Source: Mesorhizobium loti R88b (GTDB lineage Bacteria; Pseudomonadota; Alphaproteobacteria; Rhizobiales; Rhizobiaceae). Taken from it: a stretch of DNA of 64,000 nucleotides. The DNA is taken from positions 1,985,001 through 2,049,000 of the forward strand of contig NZ_CP033367.1 in the NCBI RefSeq assembly GCF_013170845.1, written 5' to 3'. The notes under the pieces are model-generated. The model ran no database searches, was not told the DNA's origin, and saw nothing but the letters and a program-made list of their open reading frames with translations. Every line of letters begins with the position of its first letter. Positions within the stretch are counted from its first letter, which is position 1. Position numbers and translations under genes: made by a program. This document shows, piece by piece, positions 45,101 to 54,289 of the stretch.

Positions 45101-46315
45101 ATGGCCGACCCTTCCACAGGTGTGATCGACGCCACACTTCCGAACCCCGCAGAATCCGACGAGAGAGCCGAACCGGCCTGGGGTGCCGTAGTCTCGCTGG
45201 CGCTTGGCGTTTTCGGCCTCGTGACCGCCGAATTCCTGCCCGCCAGCCTGCTGACGCCGATGGCGCGCGATCTCGGCGTCAGCGAAGGCGTGGCCGGGCA
45301 AGCGGTGACAGCGACCGCCATCGTTGCGGCGATCGCCGCGCCGACCATGGCGATCATCACCAGGCGCATGGACCGCAGGTTCGTGATGTGGATGCTGACA
45401 GGGTTCCTGATCCTGTCCAACCTTTTGGCTACCTTCGCCTCGTCGCTCACCGTGCTTCTGCTGGCTCGGGTTGTGCTCGGCGTAGCCCTCGGCGGTTTCT
45501 GGGCGATGTCGGCGGCCATGGCGCTGCGGCTGGTGCCGATGCGGCTGATGCCGCGCGCCATGTCGATCATCCTGACCGGCGTTTCGCTGGCCACCGTCAC
45601 TGCTGCTCCTGTCGGCGCCTATGTCGGCGACATCTGGGGATGGCGCACGGCGTTCATGATCGCCACCATCGTCGGTGCGCTGGCGCTGCTGGTGCAATTG
45701 GCCACCATTCCCAAACTGCCGCCGGTGGGTGTCGCGAGTTTCCGCACCTTGCTCGAGGTGCTGGAACGGCCGTCGATCCGGGTGGCTCTGCTGGTCGTGC
45801 TGCTGGTCGCGTCCGGGCACTTTGCCGGCTTCACCTATGTGCGCCCCTTCCTCGAAAAGGTGCCGGTGCTCCACATCGAGACGATCTCACTCGTGCTGCT
45901 GGCCTATGGCATTGGCGGTTTCTTCGGCAATATAGCCGGCGGCATCCTGGCCGAGCGCAACCTCAAGACCGCAGTCGCCCTGGCGCCGTTGCTGATTGCC
46001 CTGGCGGCCACCTCGATGCTGATCTTCGGCGCCTCACCGACGGTCGCGGCCCTTGCCGTTGCCGCCTGGGGCTTTGCCTTCGGCGCGGTGCCGGTCGGGC
46101 TGCAGAGCTGGCTGGTGCGGGCAGCCCCCGACCAGGCCGAAAGTGCCGGCGGGCTGATGGTGGCGACGTTCCAGGTGGCGATCGCGCTCGGCGCCGTCTT
46201 CGGCGGCCTGCTGGTCGATCATGCCGGCGTCGCCAGCGCCTTCGCCTATTGCGGCGTCGCGACTCTGCTGGCGGCCATCGTGGTGTTCCTGCGCGGCCCG
46301 AAGCAGGCCGAATAG
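45101..46315 (+). CDS. MFS exporter, drug/purine-efflux (DHA1) type
   Basis: 404 residues, twelve predicted helices. Typical motifs: LGVFGLVTAEFLPASLLTPMARDLGVSEGVAGQAVTATAIVAAI (helix 1-2), motif A-like loop TRRMDRRFVM, and LARVVLGVALGGFWAMSAAMALRLVP. Resembles AraJ/NepI/PbuE-like exporters. The ATG at 45101 follows GGAGACTGACC; longer frames run into the regulatory repeats. Divergent AraC regulator. Confidence 0.9.
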   Translation: MADPSTGVIDATLPNPAESDERAEPAWGAVVSLALGVFGLVTAEFLPASLLTPMARDLGVSEGVAGQAVTATAIVAAIAAPTMAIITRRMDRRFVMWMLTGFLILSNLLATFASSLTVLLLARVVLGVALGGFWAMSAAMALRLVPMRLMPRAMSIILTGVSLATVTAAPVGAYVGDIWGWRTAFMIATIVGALALLVQLATIPKLPPVGVASFRTLLEVLERPSIRVALLVVLLVASGHFAGFTYVRPFLEKVPVLHIETISLVLLAYGIGGFFGNIAGGILAERNLKTAVALAPLLIALAATSMLIFGASPTVAALAVAAWGFAFGAVPVGLQSWLVRAAPDQAESAGGLMVATFQVAIALGAVFGGLLVDHAGVASAFAYCGVATLLAAIVVFLRGPKQAE

Positions 46316-46361
46316 TCTCTCTCGGCGAGCAATCCAGCCTTATGTGGTGGCCCGGCAACCA

Positions 46362-46940
46362 CTACGGTTTTCGGGCCACGGCCGTCGTGATGGCGGCAAC
46401 GAAATGGATGAGACTGTCCTCGACATAGGCAGCCAGTTCGATCGTCGGATCGAAACTCCACCACAGCAACGATCCCTGCCAATGCGATGCCATCAGCAGG
46501 CCAATGTCCTGTGGCGGCGTGGGCATCTCCGCGAAGCAATCAGCAAGGATTTTGGACAGGGATGCCTTCCAGGCCGCACCCCGCGCCCGGAGCAGGGGAT
46601 CACGCAGATCCTCGCGCAGGACAAGCAGACCTTCGGCATAGGAATCGATGCCGCCATAGCCTTGCGATAGCGCGACCAGCAACTCGATCGCGCCAGCCGG
46701 TGTCATGGCGATGGTGGCGCCCAGTGTCCTGGTCTTGTCGTCGAGACCGTCCCACGCATGCATAAGCGTGCGTTGCTTCAGCTGCGCCTTGTTTCCAAAA
46801 CGCTGCACAAGAGTTGCGCCGGAAAGGCCGCAAGCCTTTGCCAGCCGATCGAAAGTGAGCGCCTCCGGACCATGCCCATGGATCAGCCGAAGCGCTGCCT
46901 CCAGCACCTGCTCGTCCGACTGGGTTTTTGGTCTTGTCAT
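46362..46940 (-). CDS. TetR-family transcriptional regulator
   Basis: 192 residues. DNA-binding part at residues about 8-52: SDEQVLEAALRLIHGHGPEALTFDRLAKACGLSGATLVQRFGNKAQL. Divergent from an SDR gene, with a 10-bp palindrome between. The likely regulator of that gene. Confidence 0.88.
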   Translation of the reverse strand: MTRPKTQSDEQVLEAALRLIHGHGPEALTFDRLAKACGLSGATLVQRFGNKAQLKQRTLMHAWDGLDDKTRTLGATIAMTPAGAIELLVALSQGYGGIDSYAEGLLVLREDLRDPLLRARGAAWKASLSKILADCFAEMPTPPQDIGLLMASHWQGSLLWWSFDPTIELAAYVEDSLIHFVAAITTAVARKP

Positions 46941-46961
46941 CTTGACATCTCAATATAACCG

Positions 46962-46971
46962 AATGATCATT
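46962..46971. promoter_or_regulatory. Probable TetR operator
   Basis: AATGATCATT, perfect palindrome, 22 bp before the tetR-like start and 67 bp before the SDR start, within an AT-rich promoter (ATATAACCG...TTATATATGA). Confidence 0.6.
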
Positions 46972-47037
46972 TATATATGACAGGAGCGGCGGAAGCCAGC
47001 TCAGTTTGATCGATCGTACCGTTTTCGGGAGAGTTCA

Positions 47038-47946
47038 ATGACGTTGCAAGGAAAAGTCGCATTGGTCGCCGGCGCCACGCGTGGCGCCGGGCGCGGTATC
47101 GCTGTTGAGCTAGGAGCTGCCGGCGCCACCGTCTATGTCACCGGGCGCACGACACGCAGCCAAAAATCAGAATATGCCCGACCCGAAACCATTGAGGAAA
47201 CGGCGGAACTGGTCTCCGCGAACGGAGGCAAGGGCATCGCCGTACAGGTCGATCATCTGGTTGCCGACGATGTACGAAGTCTGGTCGAACGCATCCGCAC
47301 TGAACAGGGTCAGCTCGACATACTTGTCAACGACATCTGGGGCGGCGAAAAACTGTTCGAATGGGACAAGCCTGTCTGGGAGCACAATCTGGAAAACGGC
47401 TTGCGCATGCTGCGGCTGGCCATCGACACGCATTTGATCACCGCCCATCATGCGCTGCCCCTCATGATCGAGCGGGCGGGCGGACTGCTGGTCGAAGTCA
47501 CCGACGGCACGGCTGAATACAATGCCGACCACTACCGGCTGTCGCCCTTCTACGACCTGGCCAAGGTGGCGGTGAACCGCATGGCCTGGGCGCACGCCAA
47601 GGACCTTGCGAAACATGGCGCCACGTCAGTCTCGTTGACGCCCGGCTGGATGCGCTCGGAAATGATGCTGGAGGCCTTTGGGGTGCGCGAGGACAACTGG
47701 CGCGATGCAACCGCCACTGTGCCGCATTTCGTCATTTCCGAGACGCCGCGCTTCGTTGGGCGCGCCGTTACCGCCTTGGCGGCGGATCCGAACCGCGCGC
47801 GCTGGAACGGGCAGTCCCTGTCCAGCGGCGGGTTGGCGCAGGTCTATGGTTTTACCGACCTCGACGGTTCGCGGCCCGATGCCTGGCGCTATGTGCCGGA
47901 AGTCCAGGATGCCGGCAAGCCTGCTGACGCAACGGGTTACCGGTAA
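47038..47946 (+). CDS. Short-chain dehydrogenase/reductase
   Basis: 302 residues. Cofactor motif GATRGAGRGIAVELGAAGATVYVTGR near the N-terminus, ILVNDIWGG in place of the usual NNAG, and active-site YDLAK with Ser/Thr upstream (EVTDGT). The Arg in TGR suggests NADPH preference. The C-terminal insertion is longer than in classical SDRs. Substrate unknown; likely under the divergent TetR. Confidence 0.9.
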   Translation: MTLQGKVALVAGATRGAGRGIAVELGAAGATVYVTGRTTRSQKSEYARPETIEETAELVSANGGKGIAVQVDHLVADDVRSLVERIRTEQGQLDILVNDIWGGEKLFEWDKPVWEHNLENGLRMLRLAIDTHLITAHHALPLMIERAGGLLVEVTDGTAEYNADHYRLSPFYDLAKVAVNRMAWAHAKDLAKHGATSVSLTPGWMRSEMMLEAFGVREDNWRDATATVPHFVISETPRFVGRAVTALAADPNRARWNGQSLSSGGLAQVYGFTDLDGSRPDAWRYVPEVQDAGKPADATGYR

Positions 47947-47958
47947 GCCAAAATTGCT

Positions 47959-48306
47959 TCAGGCCGAGCGGCCGTCGAAATTGAAGACCGACAGGGTGGA
48001 AGGGTCGAGATCGGCGACGCAGTTGAGATTGACGTAGGCGTTGCGTTCACCGCCTTCGCGGACATCCTCGGCGAAAGGGTGGATGCCGCAAGTGCGGCAG
48101 AAGCGGTGCGCCATCGCGTGGTTGCCGAATGCGTAACTGCCGAGATCATCGCCCCAGGCCAGGACCGTCAGGCTCCCATGCGGAATGGCACATAAGAGGG
48201 CGCCCTTGCGCGAGCAGATCGAACAATTGCACCGGATGGCGCCGGTGAGTTCCGCCTTGAATTCGAAGGCGACCTTGCCGCAATGACAGCTGCCTCTGTA
48301 CAGCAT
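47959..48306 (-). CDS. GFA-family zinc protein
   Basis: 115 residues of the GFA (glutathione-dependent formaldehyde-activating, CENP-V) fold. Zinc ligands: CHCG, CNCSIC and FCRTCGIHPF. Proteins of this group bind glutathione adducts or act as small zinc enzymes; the exact reaction here is unknown. Convergent with the SDR. Confidence 0.9.
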   Translation of the reverse strand: MLYRGSCHCGKVAFEFKAELTGAIRCNCSICSRKGALLCAIPHGSLTVLAWGDDLGSYAFGNHAMAHRFCRTCGIHPFAEDVREGGERNAYVNLNCVADLDPSTLSVFNFDGRSA

Positions 48307-48422
48307 CAGTATCTTCCTATCGCTGGCAGGTGCAAAGGCACGCTGGCCGGGTTATCCCTTCCGCAGGCCAAATCGGCTGCTTGCCTTAAAGACGTTGCAT
48401 CCTGGCGGAGTCCGACATCGAC

Positions 48423-49715
48423 ATGCAATCCATCCGCGATCGTCTCGAAATCATCCTGTCACGTCTTGCCAATCGGGCTGGAGACGAGAAGGTCTTCACG
48501 AAGCTCTATGCCGAGGCAGCGCGAGCCGCGGCCGACGCCAGCGATGCGCGCAAAAAGGCTGGCGTGACGCTCGGACCGCTCGACGGCACCATTGTCTCGA
48601 TCAAGGATCTGTTCGATGTCGCCGGCGAGGCGACCACGGCTGGCTCACTGATGCTCAGGACTGCCATGCCCGCCGTGCGCGACGCGGCCATCGTCAGCCG
48701 GTTGCGTCAGGCCGGAGCTGTCATCATCGGCAAGACCAACATGACCGAATTCGCCTTCACCGCGATCGGCGACAACATGCATTACGGCACGCCGGGCAAT
48801 GCCCTCGACAGCAGTCGCATTCCCGGTGGCTCCTCATCGGGTGCCGGCGTTTCCGTCGGCGAGGGGACGAGCGACATTTCGATCGGCTCCGATACCGGCG
48901 GTTCCATCCGCATCCCGGCATCGTTGAATGGTGTTGTCGGCTTCAAGCCGACGGCGCGGCGTGTGCCGTTGACCGGCGCGTATCCATTGTCTGCGACACT
49001 GGATTCCATCGGGCCGCTGGCTCTGAGCGTTGCCGCGTGTGCGGTTGCCGACGCCGCAATGGCTGGCGAGGAACTACCGCCGCTGCATCTGCCGCTCCCG
49101 CTTGCCGGGCTTCGTGTCGGTATTCCGCGTGGCCGTCTTTTCGAAGACACTGAAAGCGAGATCAGCGCGGCCTTCGATCGCAGCCTTGCCAAGATAGAGC
49201 GGACAGGGGCGCGGTTGGTGGACATATCGATCGATGACTTCATTGCCGATATGCGCGCGGCCACCAAGCGCGGCTCGATCGCTGCCATGGAAGGAGCCGA
49301 AGTGCATGCCGACTGGCTGGCAACAGGCGCACCGGTGCCGGTCGATCCGCATGTCAGCGGGCCTTTGTCGCGCGCGGCCATGCTGCCGACGCCGGTCTAC
49401 ATCAGGGCCTTGCGCCGCCGCCGCGCGCTCGTCGCCGCCATGGATGAGCGGCTGGCATCGGTCGATGTGCTGGCTCTGCCAACCACGCCGGTGACGGCCC
49501 CGACCATCGTTTCCCTGGCCGAGGACGCCGAATTGCGCGACCGTATAGAAGGCCTGCTGCTGCGCAACACGCAGGTCGCCAACCAGTTCGGCCTCTGCGC
49601 GATCTCGCTGCCGATGCCTGATACGGCGCTGCCGGCCGGACTGATGCTGGTGGCGCGCAATGGTCATGACCAGCGCCTGCTGCGGATTGCTGCTGAAGTC
49701 GAGCGGCTGTTCTGA
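48423..49715 (+). CDS. Amidase signature-family hydrolase
   Basis: 430 residues. Ser-cisSer-Lys triad visible: Lys in VSIKDLFDVAG, Ser in GGSSSGAGVSV, and nucleophile Ser in SIGSDTGGSIRIPAS. The length is a little short for the family (about 450-500), and the C-terminus lacks the usual final helices beyond GHDQRLLRIAAEVERLF. Hydrolyses an amide such as a carboxamide. Related to glutamyl-tRNA amidotransferase A. Confidence 0.92.
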   Translation: MQSIRDRLEIILSRLANRAGDEKVFTKLYAEAARAAADASDARKKAGVTLGPLDGTIVSIKDLFDVAGEATTAGSLMLRTAMPAVRDAAIVSRLRQAGAVIIGKTNMTEFAFTAIGDNMHYGTPGNALDSSRIPGGSSSGAGVSVGEGTSDISIGSDTGGSIRIPASLNGVVGFKPTARRVPLTGAYPLSATLDSIGPLALSVAACAVADAAMAGEELPPLHLPLPLAGLRVGIPRGRLFEDTESEISAAFDRSLAKIERTGARLVDISIDDFIADMRAATKRGSIAAMEGAEVHADWLATGAPVPVDPHVSGPLSRAAMLPTPVYIRALRRRRALVAAMDERLASVDVLALPTTPVTAPTIVSLAEDAELRDRIEGLLLRNTQVANQFGLCAISLPMPDTALPAGLMLVARNGHDQRLLRIAAEVERLF

Positions 49716-49740
49716 AGGGCAGTGTGCCTCGGATAGGCAA

Positions 49741-50118
49741 TCAGTGCGCCGCGCAGCGCTTGCGCTCGCCTGTCTTGGACGCGCGTTCGATGTTGGTAAT
49801 GACCAGCATCGGCGGATCGCTTGGCTTACCACGATGCTGGATAGATCCGCGGACGACAAGCTTTCCCGCATGGAGCTTGTCGGAGAGGTCAGGTGCGAAT
49901 CTGCTCAGCGGCGGCAATTCGGTGGTGTTCAGTTCCACGCCCTTCGTGATCTTGCCGGTGGCCAGATCGAGCGCATTGCCCGATGGGCAGGGGGCCATGA
50001 CGCAGACGATCCCATTGCTGCAATAGACGTAATCGCTGCTTTGCGCCGCCGCGAGCGAGGGCAAGGCCGCGATCGAACATGCGGCAAGACCAAGAAATGC
50101 GAAGCGAAAAGCGAACAT
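49741..50118 (-). CDS. Hypothetical exported protein
   Basis: 125 residues with a signal peptide (MFAFRFAFLGLAACSIAALPSLAAAQ). The mature part has a cysteine-rich start (YCSNGIVCVMAPCPSG) and a C-terminal KRCAAH, so one or two disulfides are likely. Small exported proteins with this pattern occur in Mesorhizobium; no function is known. Convergent with the amidase. Confidence 0.6.
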   Translation of the reverse strand: MFAFRFAFLGLAACSIAALPSLAAAQSSDYVYCSNGIVCVMAPCPSGNALDLATGKITKGVELNTTELPPLSRFAPDLSDKLHAGKLVVRGSIQHRGKPSDPPMLVITNIERASKTGERKRCAAH

Positions 50119-50160
50119 GGTGCTCAGCGTCGCGGAGAATTGGGGCGAAACCGCGATGCG

Positions 50161-51147
50161 CTAGATGTCGAGCGGAAACCGCTGCCGGTAGTGATCGGCC
50201 ACTTCGGGATTGCGCAGATTGACCGGCAGCTTGCCCGCCAGCACCAGCAAGGCTTCCCCCACCGCGCCGACGCCCATGCGCATCATCGATTCCTCGGTAA
50301 TGCCGGCCATATGCGGGGTGATGATGACGTTGTCAAAGCCGAAATAGGGATGATTGGCCGGCAGCGGCTGCGTCGAAAACACGTCGAGCGCGGCACCGCC
50401 GATGCGACGTTTCTGCAAGGCTTCGATCAGCGCGTCGTCATCGACGACCGGCCCGCGCGACACGTTGATCAAGAGCGCATTGGGCTTCATGCGGGTGATG
50501 CGTTCGCGACTGATCAGGCCGCGCGTTTCCTCGGTCAGCGGACAGCAGAGCACGATGATGTCGCTCTGTTCGACCAGCGCGTCGATGGAGAGGAAGCCGA
50601 CCTTGTCTGGCGCCGGCTGCATGCTGCGCGTCGTAGCCACCACTTTCAGGTCGAAGCCGTGCGCGGCGATATGGCCGACGGCCTGGCCAACGGCGCCGAG
50701 GCCGACAATGCCGATGGTCTTGCCGGCAAGCTCGCTGTTGGTATTGGCGTGCTCGCGTCCGGCGAGCCAGCCTTTGGCCCTGAGGTCGCGGTCGACCTTG
50801 CGGAATTGCCGCAGCAGCGCAAGTGCGGTGAACATCACGTGTTCGGCGACAGAGCGCGCATTGACCGCCGGTACGTTGGCCACCAGCACGCCGGCAGCGG
50901 TCGCCGCCTCCATCGGGATCATGTCGAGCCCGGCGCCGTGGCGGATAGCCGCCCTCAGCTTCCAGGCGCCCTCGAAAAGCTGTGGCGGCAGGTGCGCGCG
51001 CACGATGACGATGTCGGCGTCCTTGGCCTCCCTGGTCAGGGTGGCGGCATCGATCGCCGAGGCAATGACAAGCTGGCCAGCTCCTGCCAACTTGGCCGAG
51101 GCGCGCGGGTGCAACGGGTGGGTCGACAGTATCTTTGGCTGGTCCAC
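50161..51147 (-). CDS. D-isomer-specific 2-hydroxyacid dehydrogenase
   Basis: 328 residues. NAD-binding GKTIGIVGLGAVGQAVGHIAAHGFDLKVVATTR and catalytic residues Arg (LINVSRGPVVDDDAL), Glu and His (VIITPHMAGITEES). Reads like phosphoglycerate or glyoxylate/hydroxypyruvate reductase types. Last gene of a minus-strand operon with a GntR regulator, an enolase-type dehydratase and an isomerase, so it probably acts on a sugar-acid breakdown product. Confidence 0.92.
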   Translation of the reverse strand: MDQPKILSTHPLHPRASAKLAGAGQLVIASAIDAATLTREAKDADIVIVRAHLPPQLFEGAWKLRAAIRHGAGLDMIPMEAATAAGVLVANVPAVNARSVAEHVMFTALALLRQFRKVDRDLRAKGWLAGREHANTNSELAGKTIGIVGLGAVGQAVGHIAAHGFDLKVVATTRSMQPAPDKVGFLSIDALVEQSDIIVLCCPLTEETRGLISRERITRMKPNALLINVSRGPVVDDDALIEALQKRRIGGAALDVFSTQPLPANHPYFGFDNVIITPHMAGITEESMMRMGVGAVGEALLVLAGKLPVNLRNPEVADHYRQRFPLDI

Positions 51148-51149
51148 GG

Positions 51150-51869
51150 TCAGGCCTTTTCGAGTGCCGGGCTTGTGGGCGCAACCGCCTTGCCGCCCTC
51201 GATCAGGCCCTTCCAGTAGCTCTCCGCGCCTTGCAGATGGGCGCTCATCAGCGCCTGGGCGAGATTGCCGTCGCGGCGCAGCAGCGCCTCGTAGATCTGC
51301 ACGTGCTCGGCATGCGAACGCACGCTGCGTTCGGGATCGTTGAAGTAGATCGGCAGACGCTGTTCGCCCATCAGATAGTAGACGCTGCAGATGTTGTGGA
51401 AGACGCTGTTCTTGGTGGCGCGCACGATCTCCAGATGAAACTCGCGGTCTTCCTTGGCCAGGCCTTCGCCAGCGGCGATGCGCTCCTCGGATGCCTTGAG
51501 GATCTCGCGCAGCCGCTCGAAATTCTCCTCGGTGGCGCGCGAGCAGGCAAGCTCGGCCGCCTTGATCTCATGGATCTTGCGCAATTCGACCGTCTCGTAA
51601 ATCTGCAAGGGATCGAGCGGCAGGCCGGCGCGGGCAAACAGCGCCAGCGCCTCGACGCTCGCCTGCTTGGTGTCGATGTAGATGCCGGACTTGGCCCGGC
51701 GCTCGACGATCCGCATGGCTTCCAGGATGGCGAGCGCTTCGCGAATCTGGCCGCGGCTGACGCCGAAATGCTCCGCCAGTTCCCGTTCCGACGGCGTCCG
51801 GCCCGTATCCTTGTCCGAATGGGAGAAGAGATAGGCTGCGAGTTCCGCGAGAAGGTTCTTTTCTTTCAT
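51150..51869 (-). CDS. GntR-family regulator, FadR subfamily, sugar-acid type
   Basis: 239 residues. N-terminal HTH (TPSERELAEHFGVSRGQIREALAILEAMRIVERRAKSGIYI, residues about 25-65) and an FCD domain with intact metal ligands: His in DREFHLEIVRATKN, His in RSHAEHVQIYEALLRRD and His in LMSAHLQGAESYW. Start ATG 51869 lies two bases after the upstream stop. Likely recognises TGGT-NNN-ACCA palindromes; six such sites occur at three promoter regions of this window, including the promoter of this operon. Confidence 0.92.
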   Translation of the reverse strand: MKEKNLLAELAAYLFSHSDKDTGRTPSERELAEHFGVSRGQIREALAILEAMRIVERRAKSGIYIDTKQASVEALALFARAGLPLDPLQIYETVELRKIHEIKAAELACSRATEENFERLREILKASEERIAAGEGLAKEDREFHLEIVRATKNSVFHNICSVYYLMGEQRLPIYFNDPERSVRSHAEHVQIYEALLRRDGNLAQALMSAHLQGAESYWKGLIEGGKAVAPTSPALEKA

Positions 51870-51871
51870 CG

Positions 51872-53041
51872 TCAACTGCGTTGCGCGTGCGCCTCCAGGA
51901 ACCGCTCCGAGATGGTGATTCCCAGACCCGGCCTTTCCGGGATCGCTATCATACCGTCCTTTGCTTCGACAGTCTCTTCGATCAGATCGTGGATCATCGG
52001 GTTGGCGCCGAGCGAATATTCGACGGTGAAACTCGACGGCGAGGCCGCGCAGACATGCAAGCCGGCGAAGAAGCAGGGCGCGCCGGCCCATAGATGCGGG
52101 GCAAAGCGCAGATTGAAGGCGCTGGCGATGGTGCCGATCTTCATCGCCTCGCTGATGCCGCCGCAAAAGGCGGGATCGGGCTGGAAGATGTCGGCGGCCT
52201 TGAGCACGGCGAGGTCGCGGAAGGCATAACGTGTCGCCTCGCTCTCGCCGGTGGCGATCGGAACCGCACCCGAGGCGCGCACTTCAGCCATGCCCGGCTT
52301 GTCGTCGGCGATCACAGGCTCCTCGAACCAGGCGAGATCGAGGTCGTTGACGAGATGGATGAAGCGTTTGGCCTCGGCCACCGTATAGGTGCCGTGGGCA
52401 TCGACCATCAGCTCGACATCGGGGCCGAGCGCCTGGCGCGCGGCGCGGACACGGGCGGCCGAAACATGGGCTGCCCCATCCATAGCGCCGACCCGCATCT
52501 TCAGCGCCTTGAAGCCGCCCCTGGCAATGTAGGATTTCAGTTGTTCGCCGATGGCATCGGCCGATGCCCAGCCGCCCGAGGCATAGGCCGGCATGCGGTC
52601 GAGCTTGCGGCCGCCGAGCAGCCGCCAGACCGGCACGCCGAGTGATTTCCCCAGAATATCCCAGAGCGCGATGTCGACGGCGCTGATGGCGGCGATGCTC
52701 ATGCCGCGCCGTGCCAGCTGCGGCATGGCATGGCCTGCGCGCGCCGCGCTGTCGTGGCGCACGCCATTGTAGAGCATCTCCCAGATGACGCCGATATCGG
52801 CGGGGTCGCGGCCGATCAGTTGCGGCCCGACCTCATGGTTCAGCATGTGGACGAGAGCGCCGTAGCTGCCGGCGCTGCCGGCGGCGTTCTTGCCTTCGCC
52901 CCAGCCGACCAGCCCGTCATCGGTCTCGATGCGCAGGATGGCGGCGTCGAAGGTCGTCACCTGGCCGAAGTCGCTGCGATGTTGCTTCGCGGCTTCGATC
53001 GGGATGCGGACCCACCAGGCTTGGACGGTCTTGATGCGCAT
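51872..53041 (-). CDS. Enolase-superfamily dehydratase/isomerase (mandelate racemase type)
   Basis: 389 residues. Family residues visible: Lys of KALKMRVG, metal ligands Asp (LMVDAHGTYT), Glu (AWFEEPV) and Glu (IATGESE), the His of RFAPHLWAG, and Glu in FTVEYSLG. Likely dehydrates a sugar acid or racemises a hydroxyacid. Between the isomerase and the FadR-type regulator in one operon. Confidence 0.9.
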   Translation of the reverse strand: MRIKTVQAWWVRIPIEAAKQHRSDFGQVTTFDAAILRIETDDGLVGWGEGKNAAGSAGSYGALVHMLNHEVGPQLIGRDPADIGVIWEMLYNGVRHDSAARAGHAMPQLARRGMSIAAISAVDIALWDILGKSLGVPVWRLLGGRKLDRMPAYASGGWASADAIGEQLKSYIARGGFKALKMRVGAMDGAAHVSAARVRAARQALGPDVELMVDAHGTYTVAEAKRFIHLVNDLDLAWFEEPVIADDKPGMAEVRASGAVPIATGESEATRYAFRDLAVLKAADIFQPDPAFCGGISEAMKIGTIASAFNLRFAPHLWAGAPCFFAGLHVCAASPSSFTVEYSLGANPMIHDLIEETVEAKDGMIAIPERPGLGITISERFLEAHAQRS

Positions 53042-53101
53042 GTCTTTCCCCAGCCCCGCCGCCAGTCAGGGCGGAAGGGCAAATTTCCCGGAAGCAGTCG
53101 A

Positions 53102-53989
53102 CTACTTGATCAGCGGCAGCAGCGTTTCGGCGGTGATGCGCATCTGGTCGGTGTAGAATTTCTCGGTCAGCACGCTGGAGCCGTGGTCCTGGATGAACTT
53201 CAGCTGCTCGGGCGAGATATCGACCGGGTGGCGTTCGACCATTTCGGGATAGGGTGCCGCCGGCGTGCGGTCGACCGGTGCGACGAACTCGTTGGTCAGC
53301 GCGCCGTCGTAGCCGACTTCCTTCAAGGTGGCGATGATTGCGGGCCAGTCGATCTGGCCGAGGCCGGCGGCGAAGCGGTTGTTGTCGGCGACATGGAAGT
53401 CGAACAGGCGCTTTCCGACCTGACGGATCGCATCATGGACGTTAAATTCCTCCATGTGGATGTGGTAGGCGTCGAGGCAGACGCCGCATTCGGGGCTGAC
53501 CGCGTCGGCCAGCGCCAGCGCCTGGGCGCCGCGGTTGAACAGATAGGTCTCGAAGCGGTTCAGTGGCTCGACGGCAATCTTGACGCCGACCTTCTTGGCA
53601 TGGGTGAAACACTCGCGGGTCGCGTCGACGACCCACTTCCATTCCTCTTCCTCGGTGCCATCCGGCACCACCTTGCCGACGGTTGCGGGAACGAGCGTGA
53701 TGATCTCGCCGTCGAGCTCGCTGACCATGGTCAGCACGTCCTTGACGTACTGCACGGAGCGCTCGCGCTGGCCCTGGTTCCTGGCGGCAAGGTTGCGTTC
53801 GCCCAGCATCAGGGTCACCGCGCCCCAGCAACGGATGCCATGCTCCTTCAAGAGCGCCCGCGTCTCCTTGGTCTTGTACTGTTCGGGTTCGCCGGAAATC
53901 TCGATCGACTCATAGCCGAATTTCTTGATGCGCTTCAGCGTCACCTCCAACGGCTCCGCGCGCATCCAGTTGTGCGTCGAAAGATGCAT
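53102..53989 (-). CDS. Sugar phosphate isomerase/epimerase, TIM barrel
   Basis: 295 residues of the AP_endonuc_2/xylose-isomerase-like family. Blocks: GYESIEISGEPEQYKTK, IAVEPLNRFETYLFNR (metal Glu), VCLDAYHIHMEE (Asp and His), DFHVADNNRFAAGLGQIDWPAI and ALTNEFVAPVDRTP (last Glu). First gene of the operon running to 50161. ATG 53989 has AAGGA upstream. Confidence 0.9.
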   Translation of the reverse strand: MHLSTHNWMRAEPLEVTLKRIKKFGYESIEISGEPEQYKTKETRALLKEHGIRCWGAVTLMLGERNLAARNQGQRERSVQYVKDVLTMVSELDGEIITLVPATVGKVVPDGTEEEEWKWVVDATRECFTHAKKVGVKIAVEPLNRFETYLFNRGAQALALADAVSPECGVCLDAYHIHMEEFNVHDAIRQVGKRLFDFHVADNNRFAAGLGQIDWPAIIATLKEVGYDGALTNEFVAPVDRTPAAPYPEMVERHPVDISPEQLKFIQDHGSSVLTEKFYTDQMRITAETLLPLIK

Positions 53990-54092
53990 GGTCTGTCCTT
54001 CCCAAATTCGTCCGTATGGTTTGCCTGCGACATGCGTTGCCAAAAGACGACGCAAGGGTTCCTCCCCAAGGCATCCCCAGCCTTTTCTCGCA

Positions 54093-54109
54093 AACTGGTT
54101 CGACCAATT
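54093..54109. promoter_or_regulatory. GntR/FadR-type operator, site 5
   Basis: AACTGGT-TCG-ACCAATT: centre identical to site 3 (TGGTTCGACCA), 104 bp before the minus-strand isomerase start. Confidence 0.72.
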
Positions 54110-54272
54110 GGGCCTGAAGCGAGGTCTACAGCAAATTCCATAGAACGGCAAGAAGTGCGGCAACGCAACTCTTCGTGCGGATTATTTCATTGATTATATT
54201 GCGATATATGTCGATATTTCGGATGTGCCGAGGGCTTCGGCGATGCATTGTGAGGCTTGACCAAATTCCCCT

Positions 54273-54289
54273 ATTTGGTAATACCAGAA
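54273..54289. promoter_or_regulatory. GntR/FadR-type operator, site 6
   Basis: ATTTGGT-AAT-ACCAGAA: core TTGGTAATACCAGA matches site 4, 102 bp before the plus-strand isomerase start. Confidence 0.72.

Noticed and set aside
49793..49811. TTGGTAATGACCAG, similar to the FadR-type operator
   Set aside because: The spacing is 4 instead of 3 and it lies within a coding region, so it is likely chance.
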